Below, piece by piece: positions 1-5,028 of a DNA stretch of 5,680 nucleotides. The translations under genes and the position numbers were made by a program. The stretch comes from CSP1-5 sp964558395 (GTDB lineage: Bacteria > Methylomirabilota > Methylomirabilia > Methylomirabilales > CSP1-5), in contig CAZLDS010000127.1 of assembly GCA_964558395.1 (NCBI GenBank), positions 1-5,680 on the forward strand, read 5' to 3'. How positions within the stretch are numbered: position 1 is the first letter of the stretch; each line of letters opens with the position of its first letter. The notes under the pieces are model-generated. The model searched no databases. It was given only the letters and a program-made list of their open reading frames with translations, and was not told the origin of the DNA.

Positions 1-23
1 TGCGCGATTTCTTCCTCCGGAGG

Positions 24-401
24 CTACGTCAAGTCCCGTTTCATGGCCTCGAACTCTTCCTTGCTGATTTCTCCACGCGCGTACCGCTGGCGCAGGATCT
101 CCAGGGCGCTATCGGACCGTGGCTCGCGCCCTTGCGTCACTAACCAGCGGATTCCGAGCACGAGGGCTACAATAATCAGCCCCCAAAACACAAGCATCAT
201 CAACCCCATCCCAATTCCCCACGGTCCCCACATGTAATGCATTCCCCACCCGTAATCGTACGGGCGCTCCTGCGCCCGTGCCGCTAGCGGCAGCAGTACA
301 CCGCTCAATCCCGCCGGGACGCATGCCGCAATTAATTTTATGCCCCGCCCGATGATGCATCGTGGACCGAATCCTACCCTCGGGGAAATCTCTCGTTTCA
401 T
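24..401 (-). CDS. Exported/membrane protein with C-terminal SHOCT domain
   Basis: 125 residues. The N-terminus is basic, with a hydrophobic stretch (about residues 21-41) ending in A-R-A before Gln44, which reads as a signal peptide or first membrane anchor. A Trp/Met/Gly-rich stretch follows (residues 51-66), then a clear transmembrane helix (about 63-84). The C-terminal 26 residues (99-124) match the short oligomerisation/C-terminal (SHOCT) pattern: a Leu-x-x-Arg-Tyr-Ala-Arg-Gly-Glu-Ile helix-turn, then S-K-E-E-F-E-x-M-K. SHOCT domains are small helical hairpins at the ends of many bacterial membrane proteins; no enzymatic role is known. The ATG has a strong Shine-Dalgarno (AGGAGG, 8 bases upstream) and lies 34 bp after the Met-rich protein gene, so the two are probably co-transcribed. 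The family call rests on the C-terminus; the cellular role is unknown. Confidence 0.88.
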   Translation of the reverse strand: MKREISPRVGFGPRCIIGRGIKLIAACVPAGLSGVLLPLAARAQERPYDYGWGMHYMWGPWGIGMGLMMLVFWGLIIVALVLGIRWLVTQGREPRSDSALEILRQRYARGEISKEEFEAMKRDLT

Positions 402-435
402 GAAACAGCCCTCCTCAAATCGTGTGAGTTAGGGG

Positions 436-864
436 CTACTTGCCCGCAGCCTTCGCCATTTGCTTCAACGCCGCCCCGTGCTTCGTCAGGATGTCACCCA
501 TGCGCTCCATCATCTCCGTCCGGACTTGTTGTTGAAGCGCGGGGGTCATCTGGCCCATGGCTCCGCCGTACTTTTGCATCATCTGGCCCATCAGGCTTTG
601 AATCTCGCCGTGAATAGACATCATGGTCCCCATGATCTCTGGCGATCCCATCATCGGCCCCAGCATGCCCATGCCCGGGCCCATCATGCCGTGACCACCC
701 CAGCCGCCCATCATGCCAGGCCCCATGTGCCCCCACATCCCAGGTCCCATCTGGCCCGGGCCCATACCCTGCGGGCCTCTCGGAGGTCCCTGTTGCGCCA
801 AAGTGTAGCCGGCGAGGCCGAGAGCAAGGGTCAACACAAGGGCGGTAATCAGTCCTTTTCGCAT
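436..864 (-). CDS. Secreted Gly/Met-rich protein, possible periplasmic metal binder
   Basis: 142 residues with a textbook signal peptide (M-R-K, hydrophobic 5-19, cleavage near Ala23-Gln24). The mature part begins Pro/Gly-rich. Residues 33-73 then consist of M-G-P-G-M-type units with Trp44, Trp55, His46 and His58. The C-terminal part (about 76-140) is helical and polar with more Met pairs and H85, H129. I count about 24 Met in about 119 mature residues. Met-rich periplasmic segments in known copper proteins bind Cu(I)/Ag(I), so metal binding or sequestration is a reasonable inference, but no named family is recognised; the helical half loosely recalls Spy/CpxP-like chaperones without a clear LTxxQ motif. 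The reading frame extends to an ATG at 933, but the ATG at 864 has the Shine-Dalgarno (AAGGGAGAG) and begins exactly at the signal peptide, so it is preferred. Confidence 0.85.
   Translation of the reverse strand: MRKGLITALVLTLALGLAGYTLAQQGPPRGPQGMGPGQMGPGMWGHMGPGMMGGWGGHGMMGPGMGMLGPMMGSPEIMGTMMSIHGEIQSLMGQMMQKYGGAMGQMTPALQQQVRTEMMERMGDILTKHGAALKQMAKAAGK
646..768 (-). repeat. Low-complexity Gly-Met-Pro repeat tract within the Met-rich gene
   Basis: Codons 33-73 of the Met-rich gene repeat imperfect units of the form M-G-P-G-M, M-M-G and H-G-M-M. At DNA level this gives recurring GGGCCC/CATCATGCC words on the plus strand. The degeneracy of the units points to selection on amino-acid composition rather than a recent tandem duplication. 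Confidence 0.7.
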
Positions 865-1029
865 TGGAATTCTCTCCCTTCTTTTTCTATTCAGATTTTG
901 CCACGCTGCCCACGAGGACAGGTCGCCGCGCACTCAGATCAGCGTCACGACACGAACGGGGAAAGATTCCGTGCCGCAAATACGCGCTCTACGTCGCAGG
1001 ATATGGTAAGAGAAAAAAGTTGCAGGGCC

Positions 1030-1302
1030 TTAGGAGCGAGGAGGTGGGGAAGGGGGCCTGATTGAAATGCTTTCATAAAACGTATACGGCTCCGTGCTAA
1101 GAGATAACATCAGCGCTTGACTCATGGAGACTGTTTGACGTTCACTCAGGACCACAGAGGTTGCGCACGCTTGAGCAGTATGAGACGCGGCCCACGGTGT
1201 CCCGGATTGGTGGTTATGATTGTCGTGGGCGACCGTGAGACAGAGGCCAAGGCCTGTCAGGACGCCGAAAACGACCAGATAAACCGTCAACTTGTGAATC
1301 AA
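1030..1302 (-). CDS. Small His-containing membrane or secreted protein, unknown function
   Basis: 90 residues from the preferred start. Residues 5-24 form one hydrophobic segment (uncleaved anchor or signal peptide). A short His-rich stretch follows (A-H-D-N-H-N-H, 25-31), then W37, H41 and C46. The tail is Ser-rich and ends in R-P-P-S-P-P-P-R-S. I recognise no family; the layout loosely resembles small exported proteins found in metal-resistance loci. The start is TTG at 1302, because GGAGG lies 7 bases upstream and translation then begins directly before the hydrophobic segment. The in-frame ATG at 1356 would add 18 residues, has no visible ribosome site and would lie within about 12 bases of the predicted transcription start. 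The gene stands first behind a candidate promoter, with the Met-rich gene 165 bp downstream. Less certain than its neighbours because it is short and has no recognised homologue. Confidence 0.6.
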   Translation of the reverse strand: MIHKLTVYLVVFGVLTGLGLCLTVAHDNHNHQSGTPWAASHTAQACATSVVLSERQTVSMSQALMLSLSTEPYTFYESISIRPPSPPPRS

Positions 1303-1309
1303 CTCCACC

Positions 1310-1314
1310 CCTCC
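1310..1314 (-). promoter_or_regulatory. Ribosome binding site deciding a TTG start
   Basis: GGAGG on the minus strand, 7 bases before TTG at 1302. It is too close to the in-frame GTG at 1308 and 42 bases downstream of the ATG at 1356, so it selects TTG as the start of the small His-containing protein. Confidence 0.55.
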
Positions 1315-1374
1315 GCCCGGTATCACTTGAGCTGGCCGTCGTGGGTCGTGTGTCATGAGAAACCGTACTTTTCT

Positions 1375-1402
1375 AGTATTGCGAATACCTTAGACTTGTC
1401 AA
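1375..1402 (-). promoter_or_regulatory. Candidate sigma-70-type promoter
   Basis: On the minus strand a perfect -35 hexamer TTGACA (1402-1397) is followed after 16 bases by AATACT (1380-1375), 4 of 6 matches to the -10 consensus. Transcription would start near 1368, giving a leader of about 65 bases to the TTG start at 1302. The DUF1573 lipoprotein gene upstream ends at 1475, so this promoter would make the small His-containing, Met-rich and SHOCT genes a separate unit. Two inverted repeats overlap its elements, which suggests it is regulated. Confidence 0.55.
1376..1388. repeat. Inverted repeat GTATT-N3-AATAC between -35 and -10 (operator-like)
   Basis: A perfect 5-bp dyad with a 3-base centre (GTATT-CGC-AATAC on the minus strand) occupies the promoter spacer and most of the -10 hexamer. 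A dimeric regulator bound here would block or remodel polymerase. The regulator is not in this window and the sequence does not match an operator I can name. Confidence 0.5.
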
Positions 1403-1405
1403 GTC
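1393..1405. repeat. Inverted repeat GACTTG-N-CAAGTC over the -35 element (operator-like)
   Basis: A perfect 6-bp dyad around one central base that includes the whole TTGACA hexamer. It lies 4 bases from the neighbouring GTATT/AATAC dyad, so the dyad centres are 17 bp apart. Part of the symmetry is contributed by the -35 hexamer itself, so a chance origin cannot be excluded. Confidence 0.5.
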
Positions 1406-1474
1406 CTAGCCGCTAAATCGGTTTGGGCTTGGGCAATGCGTCGGCCCATCCTCCCCGAGATCGCTTGCTTCCGT

Positions 1475-1873
1475 TCACTGGGACGGGGCCTGCACATTAG
1501 CCGTGATGATCACCTCGACTTCTTTGTGGGAGGGGTCGTTCGAGGCGATGTAGATGTGGCGCCGGACCGGCCCGCTGTCGGGATGGACTCCCGAGTCGTA
1601 CCGGATAACAAGTCTGCCTTCGCCGCCCGGAGGAATAACCTTCGGCTCGACTTGGGCAGTCGTGCAGCCGCAGGATGTCGAAACGGCTTCGATGGTGAGG
1701 TCCCTTTTCCCTGTGTTACGCATCGCAATTTCTGTGGTAACCACCTGACCTTGCTTGACCTGACCGAAATCGTGGCGGGACGCCGAAACTGCAATGTCGG
1801 GCTGTCCGCTGCCACACCCGGCGAGCGCCACCATTCCGAGGATTGCCATTCCGGCCAACCATCGATGCCTCAT
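1475..1873 (-). CDS. DUF1573 lipoprotein
   Basis: 132 residues. A signal peptide with lipobox L-A-G-C places the lipidated cysteine at position 20, so the mature protein is anchored to a membrane and faces the periplasm. Residues 24-127 form one DUF1573 domain, an immunoglobulin-like fold: the H-D-F-G strand at 34-37, the R-N-T-G turn at 52-55, the hallmark T-S-C-G-C-T-T-A at 66-73, P-P-G-G at 81-84 and S-N-D-P at 111-114. The biochemical role of DUF1573 is not established; the conserved Cys-Gly-Cys could be redox-active or bind metal. GGAGG lies 4 bases before the ATG. It follows the CcdA-fusion gene by 77 bp and is the second DUF1573 copy in the cluster, so a job with the thioredoxins and CcdA is inferred. 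The open frame runs back to 2584, but that extension is out of frame with the CcdA gene it overlaps and is not coding. Confidence 0.92.
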   Translation of the reverse strand: MRHRWLAGMAILGMVALAGCGSGQPDIAVSASRHDFGQVKQGQVVTTEIAMRNTGKRDLTIEAVSTSCGCTTAQVEPKVIPPGGEGRLVIRYDSGVHPDSGPVRRHIYIASNDPSHKEVEVIITANVQAPSQ

Positions 1874-1950
1874 GTTTCCTCCTTCCGGACCGGTTGTACG
1901 TGCGCCTCTTCGGCGAGCGCTTACAATAATGTTGAGATCCGTGGGGTCAC

Positions 1951-3201
1951 TTATGCGCCGCCCCCGGGAATGACGAGCCATAACATCCCGGCTCCCAGGC
2001 CGATCATGATAAGGCCGAACCAAAGGCGAAAGCGTAATGCGTGTTCGCGTTCCCAGGCCGCCCACTTCTTGGCCGTGCCCCGATTGCCTGCGGCGATCAA
2101 GATCACCACCAGCGGAAGAATGAAGAGGAAGTTGTAAAGCGTCAGGTAGGCGAGTCCCCAGACGTAGGTTGTCTGGGCGTTCAGGAGCGTGATGATGCTG
2201 ACGTAGATCCCGCCGGAGCAGGGAAACGTGCATAGCCCGACGATAAAGCCCACCCCGATCGTGGCAGGTACCGTCGCCACCTTCAGGAGCGTGTTGACCT
2301 TTTCGTGGGCAATGGCCGGCATGTGCAGCTTGATGGGGAATTGGGGCCAGCGGTACTCGATCAGGTTCAGCATCCCCAATCCGATTAGCAGGTAACTGCC
2401 GACGCGGGCGACGAAGTGCGGGTCCTCGCTGAGCCGTACGGTGCTCAGAATCCCCAGGCCGATTGCGAAGTAAACCAGGAAGATCACGGCAACATAGATG
2501 GCCCCGAGTCCCAGGATCTGCTTCCGACTTTTCCGGATGGTGAAGAGAAATGCCACGAGGAGCAGGATGACGGCAAAGGCGCACGGATTAACGCTGTCGA
2601 GTAGGCCGGTGACCACGACGGCTGGAAGCAGCGTCGCCGGGTTCGCATCGCCCAAGGGCACCAGGATTCGGCTCGGAGTGGGCGGCAGTCTGTGCAGCGT
2701 TTCGTTCAGGGATGTGTGAATGGGAACGCTGAGGACTTCCCCTGCAAAGGACCACAATCGATACTCTTCCGGCGTGCCGTGCATTTTCGGCTGCTGGATA
2801 ACCAGCTGGCGTGGCAACGGGCGGCCGTCCAGCAATTCGTTGAGGAGCGGACGGGGAACGTGACCGAGTACGACCAGCAGACCGCCGTCAGCCCGGGGGA
2901 CAAACGCGTACAGCGAATCGGCAATCCGCCGGGGTAGCCCGACCGCCGCGGCCTGGGCGGCAAGTAGCTGACGGCCGCCGGGCCGCGTAAAGTCGTGGAT
3001 CGCTGGCTCTACAACAACCCCGCCGGCCTTCAGCGCCGGTACAAGCGTTTTCTCGACATAGGGCCAACAGTCGGCGCACCCCGCGCTGAAGAAGATGTGG
3101 ACGGCTTCAGGTCCTTCGGATCGTGCCAGGGCCAAGCTTGAGGGTCCCGCCGGGATCGCCAAGATACTCGCGACGGGGATCATCATTAGCCAACGACGCA
3201 T
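1951..3201 (-). CDS. Thioredoxin-like domain fused to CcdA/DsbD-type transmembrane electron carrier
   Basis: 416 residues. After a signal peptide (1-26), residues 33-125 form a thioredoxin/glutaredoxin-like domain: a V-H-I-F-F strand, then S-A-G-C-A-D-C with the redox pair C42/C45. A linker (126-190) leads to about six membrane helices (191-413) of the CcdA/DsbD-beta family, with N-P-C (C207) in the first helix and C-T-F-P-C-S-G-G (C324, C328) in the fourth. In this family one cysteine from each half carries electrons from cytoplasmic thioredoxin to the outside. DsbD has its thioredoxin domain at the C-terminus; here it is N-terminal and would be periplasmic, so the protein could relay electrons within one chain. 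A Shine-Dalgarno GGAG lies 5 bases before the ATG, and the gene starts 21 bp after the first DUF1573 gene. It likely supplies reductant for the two TlpA-like proteins or DUF1573 partners (inference). Confidence 0.93.
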   Translation of the reverse strand: MRRWLMMIPVASILAIPAGPSSLALARSEGPEAVHIFFSAGCADCWPYVEKTLVPALKAGGVVVEPAIHDFTRPGGRQLLAAQAAAVGLPRRIADSLYAFVPRADGGLLVVLGHVPRPLLNELLDGRPLPRQLVIQQPKMHGTPEEYRLWSFAGEVLSVPIHTSLNETLHRLPPTPSRILVPLGDANPATLLPAVVVTGLLDSVNPCAFAVILLLVAFLFTIRKSRKQILGLGAIYVAVIFLVYFAIGLGILSTVRLSEDPHFVARVGSYLLIGLGMLNLIEYRWPQFPIKLHMPAIAHEKVNTLLKVATVPATIGVGFIVGLCTFPCSGGIYVSIITLLNAQTTYVWGLAYLTLYNFLFILPLVVILIAAGNRGTAKKWAAWEREHALRFRLWFGLIMIGLGAGMLWLVIPGGGA

Positions 3202-3222
3202 CAGTGCTCCAGGTATCGGTAT

Positions 3223-3831
3223 TTATTTAATTGTAGCAGTGAGGCGCGCTTCGGCCACCGGCGTATCCGGATCGTTCGTCCTCAGCCACACCACGCGCGT
3301 CACCCGCTCGCCAGGCTTCATCGGGTGATAGCCGGCATCGAACCGCACGGCGAGATCAGCCCGGTGCCCCGGGGGGATGATGTTGTGACTTAAAGACGCC
3401 GTCGTACACCCGCAGGACGTCACCATGTTGTTAATGACGAGGTCTTTGTTGCCCGTGTTGACCACGACGTAATTGAGGTTCACTACATCCTTGCGGCCCA
3501 ATGCCCCGAGATGGCGGCTCGCCGGCTTCACGGCCACGTCCGGCTGGGGCTGATTCTTGGGGACCGAGCGTCCCATAAAACTCTGGGGGATGTTGGCCAT
3601 GTCGTGCCACCCTCGGATGGAGTTGCCCTGGGTAGAGAGGGGGGGCAGAGACGCGATCTCGATGCCGGATGCGTCAATGACGCGGGGTTCCGGGCTGCGC
3701 CCCTGGACAAAGTAAAGACCTGCCCCCAGTCCCACCACCAGCACCCCAGCAATCATGAGGAACTTCCCTGATCGAGATTTTGACTTCCCCCCTGTTTTGA
3801 ATTGCTTCCGCCGCTTGTCTTTTCGTGACAT
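3223..3831 (-). CDS. Membrane-anchored DUF1573 protein
   Basis: 202 residues. A very basic N-terminus (K/R-rich, 3-23) precedes a single membrane helix (24-42), giving an N-in anchor with the rest outside. A linker (45-97) contains G-W-H-D-M-A-N-I-P and ends Pro/Gln-rich. Residues 98-201 are a DUF1573 domain with T-S-C-G-C-T-T-A at 138-145, I-P-P-G at 152-155 and T-N-D-P at 185-188, matching the lipoprotein copy downstream. The start at 3831 is chosen over the upstream in-frame start at 3903 because AAGGAGG lies 5 bases before it and the product then begins with the basic anchor. The CcdA fusion follows after 21 bp, so the two are almost certainly co-transcribed. The role is unknown; the conserved cysteines beside thioredoxins suggest thiol exchange or metal binding in the periplasm (inference). 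Confidence 0.9.
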   Translation of the reverse strand: MSRKDKRRKQFKTGGKSKSRSGKFLMIAGVLVVGLGAGLYFVQGRSPEPRVIDASGIEIASLPPLSTQGNSIRGWHDMANIPQSFMGRSVPKNQPQPDVAVKPASRHLGALGRKDVVNLNYVVVNTGNKDLVINNMVTSCGCTTASLSHNIIPPGHRADLAVRFDAGYHPMKPGERVTRVVWLRTNDPDTPVAEARLTATIK

Positions 3832-3836
3832 CACAT

Positions 3837-3843
3837 CCTCCTT
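3837..3843 (-). promoter_or_regulatory. Ribosome binding site deciding the DUF1573 start
   Basis: AAGGAGG on the minus strand, 5 bases before the ATG at 3831. It lies inside the longer open frame from 3903 and supports the shorter 202-residue product. Confidence 0.7.
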
Positions 3844-3850
3844 GCAACCG

Positions 3851-3865
3851 GGAGGACGAACCTCC
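3851..3865 (-). promoter_or_regulatory. Small hairpin just upstream of the DUF1573 ribosome site
   Basis: GGAGG-TTCGT-CCTCC forms a perfect 5-bp GC-rich stem with a 5-base loop, 7 bases upstream of the AAGGAGG ribosome site. The CCTCC arm is equally complementary to the GGAGG of the real ribosome site, so two alternative pairings are possible in the 143-bp gap before this gene. Whether this affects translation is unknown. Confidence 0.4.
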
Positions 3866-3974
3866 TCGTGTGCCTCTTTGATCGATCGAACAAAATCGGG
3901 CAATATCGCGGTTAGATGCCTTGCCTTCTCCTTTCACTGCCACCGGACGGATCCAGTGAAGTGCTGATTGTACC

Positions 3975-4388
3975 TCAGTCGAGCGTCCAACGAAATACCC
4001 GTTCAGGGACTCCGGCGACACCTTTCACGACAACGACAAGGCTCTTTGGCTGAGGCTTCGGCAATGCAAATCGTACAGTTGCTCTCCGATGATGTCCTGC
4101 CCCCTCGACATCTTGCACTGTCGGTGCCAACTCGCCACCTCGTCCGTCCCGCAGCCGCACGATCTCTTTGAAGTCATAGACATCGAGATTGACCGAATGC
4201 GTATTTAGAGCTACCTGGAACGTCGCATTATCTCGACTATTGTCGAGAAGGGTAGTTGTCACTGTGACTCCACCTCCCCCGACCGATTGGTTTGCCCCGC
4301 CTTGTGCCTCAAGATTATGCAGCCATGCAGGCCCCACCAGGGCCACCGCGATTATCAGAATCCCCAAGGCCATATGCCTTGTATTCAT
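3975..4388 (-). CDS. Small exported beta-rich protein, unknown function
   Basis: 137 residues. A signal peptide covers residues 1-28 (N-T-R-H start, hydrophobic 7-22, likely cleavage at L-E-A before Gln29). A Gly-rich spacer (30-40) follows. Residues 41-136 alternate hydrophobic and polar positions as in an immunoglobulin-like beta sandwich: V-T-V-T-T-T, T-F-Q-V-A-L-N-T-H-S-V-N-L, then V-V-V-V-K-G-V-A-G-V-P-E-R-V-F-R-W at the end. There is no cysteine, so it is not itself a thiol enzyme; H65 in the N-T-H-S motif and the H-H-R-R at about 100-103 are possible ligands. I recognise no named family. GAGGAGG lies just upstream of the ATG. It sits between the second TlpA-like gene (89 bp away) and the first DUF1573 gene (143 bp away), all in one direction, so it is probably an accessory periplasmic part of this cluster. 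Confidence 0.8.
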   Translation of the reverse strand: MNTRHMALGILIIAVALVGPAWLHNLEAQGGANQSVGGGGVTVTTTLLDNSRDNATFQVALNTHSVNLDVYDFKEIVRLRDGRGGELAPTVQDVEGAGHHRRATVRFALPKPQPKSLVVVVKGVAGVPERVFRWTLD

Positions 4389-4441
4389 TGCTTATCCTCC
4401 TCGGTGCTCTCGACGAACACTAGTGATTTTCTTCCACAGGC

Positions 4442-4463
4442 CGAAACACGTGCGGACGTTTCG
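4442..4463 (-). repeat. Intergenic hairpin CGAAAC-N10-GTTTCG
   Basis: A perfect 6-bp inverted repeat lies in the 89-bp gap between the second TlpA-like gene and the small exported protein gene, 14 bases past the stop codon. In RNA two further G-U pairs could extend the stem. No run of T follows on the minus strand, so it is not called a rho-independent terminator; an mRNA-stabilising or processing stem is possible. Confidence 0.4.
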
Positions 4464-4477
4464 CCGCCTCGATCCAT

Positions 4478-5020
4478 TCATTTCAAAATCGCCTCGAGCT
4501 TCTTGCGCGACTCTGCGTCGGTCCAGTCACGATAGCCCAGCTCCTTGAACCGGATAATCCCCTCTGTATCGATGAGGAAGCTAGCCGGAATACTAAAAAG
4601 CCGGTAGAGGTACATCACTTCACTCTCCGGATCCAAGAGGACCGGAAAGGTGAGCCCGTACTCTTGCATGAAGTTTCTGATGACATCTTTTGGGCCTGTG
4701 TCAATGCTTATTGCAAGGATCTCGAGACCCCCAGGCCGATATTCCCGGTACGCCTCTTCCATTGTGGGCATTTCCAGGCGGCAGGGAGGACACCAGGTTG
4801 CACAAAAATTGATGAAGATGGCTTTTTTCCCTCGGAAGTTGGACAGGCGGGTCATGTTCCCGTCCAAACTCGGGAGGACAAAATCCGGTGCCAGAGATCC
4901 CACGCGTGGCCCGGTCGGCGGAGCCGTTTGACTTTGGCCTGCTTGGACGGTGGCCAGGGAGAGGCCGAGGAGGAATAAGCTTGCTGCCGTAGCTTGACCA
5001 CATCTCCGTCTCCCACGCAT
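4478..5020 (-). CDS. Exported TlpA/ResA-like thiol-disulfide oxidoreductase
   Basis: 180 residues. The signal peptide (R-rich 2-6, hydrophobic 12-25) is probably cleaved near A-Q-A-G at 25-28. The rest is a TlpA/ResA/AhpC-TSA-type thioredoxin fold: G-S-L-A-P-D-F at 41-47, L-D-G at 52-54, the active site W-C-P-P-C (C77, C80), and the cis-proline loop S-I-P-A-S-F-L-I-D with P145. Length and layout are normal for the family, whose members reduce disulfides in the periplasm, for example in apocytochrome c or copper-centre assembly. The residue usually Trp in the F-W-A-T-W-C motif is Cys here (C73), giving a third nearby cysteine. The ATG lies 8 bp after the stop of the upstream thioredoxin gene and has only a poor ribosome site, so translation is probably coupled. 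Reductant may come from the CcdA fusion downstream (inference). Confidence 0.93.
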   Translation of the reverse strand: MRGRRRCGQATAASLFLLGLSLATVQAGQSQTAPPTGPRVGSLAPDFVLPSLDGNMTRLSNFRGKKAIFINFCATWCPPCRLEMPTMEEAYREYRPGGLEILAISIDTGPKDVIRNFMQEYGLTFPVLLDPESEVMYLYRLFSIPASFLIDTEGIIRFKELGYRDWTDAESRKKLEAILK

Positions 5021-5028
5021 AACGGCGT

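Noticed and set aside
14..23. Palindrome CCTCCGGAGG containing GGAGG, possible ribosome site of a gene beyond the left edge
   Set aside because: No start codon follows on the minus strand within the 13 bases left in the window, so the spacing would be too long or cannot be judged.
1013..1032. Possible terminator after the small His-containing gene (T6 run on the minus strand)
   Set aside because: The only upstream stem is short, bulged and has a loop of about 25 bases, so it does not meet a rho-independent terminator pattern.
460..1065. 201-codon plus-strand open frame rich in His/Ala/Arg
   Set aside because: It is the complement of the Gly/Met-rich gene: ATG-rich sequence on one strand gives CAT (His) codons on the other. 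No ribosome site or domain.
1416..1474. Weak inverted repeat TGGGC...GCCCA after the DUF1573 lipoprotein gene
   Set aside because: Five-base stem with a 9-base loop and no T run; not distinguishable from chance as a terminator.
1436..2137. 233-codon plus-strand open frame
   Set aside because: Antisense to the DUF1573 lipoprotein and the end of the CcdA fusion; no recognisable motif or ribosome site.
1475..2584. 369-codon open frame on the minus strand
   Set aside because: Only its last 132 codons (from 1873) have a ribosome site, lipobox and DUF1573 motifs. The upstream part is a shifted-frame shadow of the CcdA-fusion gene.
3832..3903. N-terminal extension of the first DUF1573 protein to 3903
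   Set aside because: The ribosome site AAGGAGG lies within this extension and the basic membrane anchor begins at 3831.
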